NCBI RefSeq assembly: GCF_009389715.1
Contig: NW_024067680.1
Location: forward strand, 620,001-684,000
DNA length: 64,000 bases
From: Phoenix dactylifera
Taxonomy: Eukaryota > Streptophyta > Magnoliopsida > Arecales > Arecaceae
Direction: 5' to 3'
A model generated the notes under the pieces. That model saw only the letters and a program-made list of their open reading frames with translations, made no database searches and was not told the origin of the DNA. Made by a program: the position numbers and the translations under genes. Positions 59,801 to 64,000 of this stretch are shown here, in pieces; within the stretch, counting starts at the first letter, position 1, and each line of letters opens with the position of its first letter.

Positions 59801-62800
59801 ACCAGGATAATGAACTGAAACAGTGGTGTGCAATTCTTTTTCCTTTTAAATCTATTTTAGATAATTATGAGATTTGGGTAGGTAATTATGTGACAATGAT
59901 ATATTATTTAGGGTGTTAGCTCTCTATTTTACATCCCTACCCTGTTTGTCTGTTAGGTCAGTGCGTTCTTTAAACAAGGGTCCTTAACTTGCTTCAGTGG
60001 ATAATGAAAGGAAAATTTTTCGAGGAGGTTGACCCCTCTCATATTGGTGACTATGATGTGTCAACCCCCTCAAAGTGGTCAATCCTCTACTATTTTCTAT
60101 ATTTCTTCATCTTTTTATTAAGATACAAGGCTGTATGGGCTGAAAATGAAATTAGAGTCTTCAAGATCCAACCAAGACCTTGACCCATATGAAACAACAG
60201 GTTGGGTTGGGTTGGGTCTAAATCTACGCCTCATTTCCATTTGGAGTCAGGTTTGCATCTTCCGTGCTTTGACCTGACCCGATGCAACCCTAGAAAGTAC
60301 ATGGACTAGAATAACTTAGCACCCCAAGCAAACCAAAACTGACAAAACAGAACCTAAGACAGAATTACCACTCATGGTAATCCATCCTATAATTTGGGCA
60401 CATTTACTATGTCATGTATCAATTATGACAGCAGTCAACCAATCAATTTAGCACATTTAGCATGTGATGATACATGCCTTCTCATGACATAAAATTAATT
60501 ATGTCTATGGGTCTACAAAAAACCCACTTACACCTTTTAAGTTTCCAAGTTCCTTTATCTCTAAAAATGTCATAAAAACATTATATACGTAGCACGATAA
60601 TGATGTTTGAGGGTCAAATTCTTCGACGTGTAGAACTGTCTGCTCATCATGTAATTGGGGCATGAGTCCCACCAGGTATGATGTAATAAGTAATTCTTTT
60701 TTTTTGGTCCAACCCCAAATAGTTGTGATAAGGCTTGTTGGTTATGGCACAACAAATTTGTTACTCTTATTATTGTGATTAACAAGTTTTGAAATTATAA
60801 ATTGAACTATTTGTAGTTATTATTCAAACGTTATTACAATGACCATGTAGGTATTGGAAATTAAAATATATGCAATGCAATTTATTATTAAAAGTAAATA
60901 AACCACAAACAGTTCAATTCCTCAATAAATTTTCCCCAACACAAACCCAACCCCAGAAGTATGGGTTTGGATTTGGATCCACCTCTAACCAATTCAACCC
61001 AGTATTCCTATTGAGACAGAAAAATACAAAGGTCAATTTGACCCGATCAAAATTCAATTTCAAACTAGGTCAGATTGGATTAGACCCAAAATTAATATCA
61101 AGCTGGATAAGGATCAAGCAAATTCCTGACCCTATCCAACCCACTTGCAGTTCTAGCCATATCAATTGATACCAGTCATCGTTTTGGTTAATGGGATAAT
61201 GTACTTGGCACTAATGGAGAATGAACTTGCGGTTCTGAAAGCAAGGATAGATGTCAAGATTGGAACCTACGTCAACTTCTGGAGATAGGTGAAAGTCGTT
61301 TCCCACTTCAAGAAACTTTATCAAAATCAAGAAGTTGCAGTCCAAGAATCTTCTGGTATGCCACCATTAGATGTATCAAGTTCCCAAGGCCAATATGGAG
61401 TGGGATATGGTGAAATTGCCATTCAAACCCAAAAAAGTAAAAAGCTGAGTTTCCTAAATTTGATGGTAAGTTTCCAGCAGGAAAGACGGAAAAGGAACAA
61501 CCAAGAAAATAACATCCTAGAGAGGGATTATTATGGTCATAGCCCAGTCTCCAACCCATGCTATATATCTCAATTATGCAGATTCAAGAGGAATACTCTC
61601 AAAGCTATGCCAACCTGAAATATGTTTTGGAATATCAAACTCGGTCCAGGAGAGTGATGGGACCAGCTGAATCATTTTTGGTTAGTTGTATTGTTCCATC
61701 TCCAAGATAAAATCATGGTTAAGGTAAAGGTCCTTCAGCCTATGAATTTCTTGCAAGCATGTTCTTCTGGCTTGGCTTCAAGAGGAGGCTGTGCAAATTG
61801 ATTCTCAATTTCAAAGCCTATTCATGACAAATCCAGTTTTGTAGACTCCAAAGAAAAGAAGCATGCCTCCGACCAAAAATTTGACATTTGCAGAGATGTT
61901 AGAAGGCAAAAGAAAAGGCATAGTCCTTAACCATGATGAAAAGCTTAGTTTTGGAGACCATATAAAGCAAAACTGTCATTGGTATGAGCATGTCTTCAGA
62001 ATGATGATAAGTTGATAACTATGTAAAGGCATGTGAAACTATGCATAACCCTTCAAGACCAAGAATGCAAGAGGAAGATGGAATGATGCCCATCAGTAAG
62101 TTATTTTTTTATGTTATTCTAACTGATGATGTTTTAGGAAGATAACAATGAATATTGGTAGGTTATTTGGGATGTTAGCTCTACTTTCCAAACATGTCAG
62201 CTCTCTATTGATGTTTTTTAATGTTTTCTCAAAGAAGCTTATCTACCCTTCCATCCTCAAAGCCTTGAACTGATCAATTTTCTCCTCTTTTCTCTTAGAT
62301 TTTTTTTTCCAAATTTTAAATTAAGATATGACAAAATTGTATCGATCAATCGATCACAATGACAAGAAAACAACATAATTCCAACCCCTGCATCTCATCA
62401 ATAGAGTTATTGTGATGCCAATAAAAAGAGAATTAACTTTGTAAGCCAGAAAGGCCTGAAGGCTAAAGTCATTAAGATGTCCAAACTTCAAATAACTACA
62501 CAAAAAATGAACTGATCTAGCAAGCATAAAGGGAGAGAAATTTATTCTTAAATAAGAGAAAATAACGCAAACCAGTCCACCAAACGATCAGCAAACCTCT
62601 TAAAACACATCTACACACCATTTAACTAAGAAAGTGACAGAAATCCCCTCATAGATATTTTTAAAGCAACCAATTCCACAAATTCTCATAAGCAACCCAT
62701 AAATCAACTTCCAAAACTCCCATCAAATCCTTCCAAATAAAATTTTTTGGGGTCAGTATACAAAGAAAACGGTAATTCTATGCTCTATTTGGAAATTCTG

Positions 62801-63411
62801 ATGACAAAATTCAAACCAAAACCTTTTCAGTACCCAACATCGATTGCTTGTCAATTGAAGAAGCTCATTAGTTACAAGAAGGAAATTTAGAAGAAAAACC
62901 CTACGAGGGTTTAAATCGCATAACAAGCTCACTAACCAGCACAAGAGATCCTGCTCCCCGAGTAAAAAATCGAATTACTCAACATCCAGGCGAAAAAATC
63001 CCAACTTCCACAGGAGTATACAAGAGAGAAAAATCTAGCGAAGATGCAATTTGAAAATAGAAAATTAAGATAGAAACCGAAATACTCACGTGGGAAGTAG
63101 AGCTTGGTGGGCGGATCGAGCCGGAGGCGGCGCCGGGTTGGCAGCAGCGACCGTGCCACAGCCTTCACCGTGCTCCCACCGGCGTGACGGTGGCCGGCGT
63201 CTGGTCCCGCCGCCTCCGGCTGCCCCGCCTGCCCCACCTGGCTCCTACTCGAGCTCCGGTGGCTGTGCTGCGTCAGCGACGCCGACGAGTTCGTCGACGA
63301 CGACCCCCCTCCGCTGCTGCCGACGCCTCCGCCGCCCCAGAAGGGAAGCCGGCACAGCCCCCACCCTTTTCCCTCCGCCGTCCCCCCCGCCCTTCCGTTC
63401 TCTACCGCCAT
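56878..63411 (-). CDS. PVA41: VAP4-type vesicle-associated protein (MSP domain), seven exons
   Basis: Exons, 5' to 3' on the minus strand: 63411-63090, 59313-59243, 59010-58929, 58803-58685, 57358-57281, 57164-57045, 56937-56878. All introns are GT-AG and all phases agree, giving 852 bases and 283 residues. Residues 1-85 are Gly/Ser-rich and disordered after a KGWGLCRLPFWG segment; SLLPTRRRLRLDP leads into the MSP (major sperm protein-like) domain (about 95-215) with LYFPHEPGKQVRSAV, NTSKSHVAFKF and APKSCFMRPPGGILSPGES. A short coiled coil (KLKRQLAEAEAALEARK) and a charged C-terminus follow, with no transmembrane segment, as in the VAP4 subgroup. VAP proteins link the ER to membrane partners through FFAT-like motifs; VAP4 members are soluble. 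The first ATG in frame is at 63411, in a good context (GAGATGGCG). Confidence 0.95.
57619..58087. mobile_element. Tourist-like MITE, copy 3, in VAP4 intron 4
   Basis: Begins GGGCTCGTTTGGTTCG and ends CGAACTAAACAAGCCC, almost perfect inverted ends, flanked by TAA (57616-57618 and 58088-58090). 469 bp. It lies wholly inside the intron between exons 4 and 5. Confidence 0.92.
59314..63089 (-). other. VAP4 intron 1 (3.8 kb) with degenerate repeats
   Basis: The intron separates the N-terminal exon from the MSP domain. It holds GGGTTGGGTT/GACCCAA-rich repeat tracts (60180-60300 and 60920-61160) and, at 61280-62100 on the plus strand, short protein-like pieces such as LTFAEMLEGKRKGIV broken by stops, which may be an unrecognised retroelement relic. 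Confidence 0.6.
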
Positions 63412-64000
63412 CTCGTCGACCTCCTCCCAAACGGGCGACCCGACTCCGCCCCTCAGTCCATAGAGCAGCGGCTCCCTCTCCGGCGGAGCACCAGACCGCA
63501 GCTCGTGTCGCGTCACCGAAGATATGTTAACGTGTCGATCCTCCGCCCTTCACGACGATCTCTCGCGGTGGCAACAATAGAGGAGGAGGAAACAGGGGAA
63601 GACGGTGGGTGACAGGCAGCTCGGACTTCAATACAGATTTAACTGCATTTAAGAAATCGGTTTCATGTCCGTCGCCATTTTGGGATCTTCATCCTTTCCC
63701 GTCCTTTACTGTGCTTTTCCTGTTCCCTTCCGCTTCCTTCCTGAGTGGGTAGATGCAGTCACTCATAGGTAAAAGTACCTTCCTTAGAGACATGCCACTC
63801 AAAGTTCTCTGTCAGATTTTAAATTTCTTGTATCTTACTAGAAAAAAAAGAAGTCTGGCTCGAATTCAATTAGTATCAATTTTTTTCTTTTTTGATCCTA
63901 ACTCAATTAATCTATACAAATATATTACATATTTTTAAAATTATTATATATATATATATATATAATTATTTTGTTTTACCAACTTATTATTAAAATACAA
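63412..64000. other. VAP4 5' region
   Basis: GC-rich to about 63610, then AT-rich. It should hold the leader and promoter. A short (AT)n run lies at about 63945-63962. Confidence 0.5.

Noticed and set aside
63412..63516. 35-codon N-terminal extension of the VAP4 protein
   Set aside because: Its first codon is GTG and the residues do not match the family; the ATG at 63411 does.

Overview
This window is nuclear DNA of a flowering plant. It has intron-containing genes with GT-AG splice sites, a eukaryotic tRNA gene, plant-specific gene families and a heavy load of plant transposons (Ty3/gypsy, L1, CACTA, Mutator-like and Tourist-like). GC-rich first exons and the style of the repeats suggest a monocot, perhaps a palm; the species is inference, since nothing in the window names it.

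Host genes, left to right: a single-EF-hand calcium sensor of the PBP1/KIC family (904-1257, +); a tRNA-Ser(UGA) just downstream (1479-1560, +); a two-exon B-box zinc-finger gene of the BBX28/BBX29 type (12534-13931, +) with a TATA box and an upstream cluster of three G-boxes; a universal-stress-protein (PHOS32/34-type) gene whose main exon is 32403-33183 (-); a small wound-induced protein gene of the DUF3774 family (46487-46732, -); and a seven-exon VAP4-type gene (vesicle-associated membrane protein-associated, MSP domain), rebuilt exon by exon from 63411 down to 56878 (-), giving 283 residues with every junction in phase.

Mobile DNA fills much of the rest. A full-length Ty3/gypsy chromovirus-type element (34489-44312, coding strand minus) has 2.5-kb LTRs, a 5-bp target duplication, an initiator-Met primer site, a polypurine tract and a gag-pol broken by five stop codons. 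A 5'-truncated L1 element (about 27551-31265, minus) lies between the USP gene and a decayed fragment of a USP copy (27125-27290). A non-autonomous CACTA element (5009-6797) has a CAC target duplication and palindromic subterminal repeats. A decayed Mutator-like element (50426-53236) carries a 41-bp perfect inverted repeat and a 49-bp tandem repeat. Three Tourist-like MITEs with TAA target duplications are at 18148-18334, 49399-49863 and 57619-58087, the last inside a VAP4 intron.

The host genes do not form an operon or pathway. The order PBP1 - BBX28/29 - PHOS32/34 - VAP4 resembles the order of their relatives on Arabidopsis chromosome 5 (as I recall the loci), so the window looks like an old conserved gene block stretched by transposon insertions. 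The remaining stretches hold microsatellites, local duplications, a striking 30-bp perfect hairpin (20983-21047) and degenerate dispersed repeats. I saw no CRISPR array, no rRNA and no prokaryotic or organellar gene cluster.
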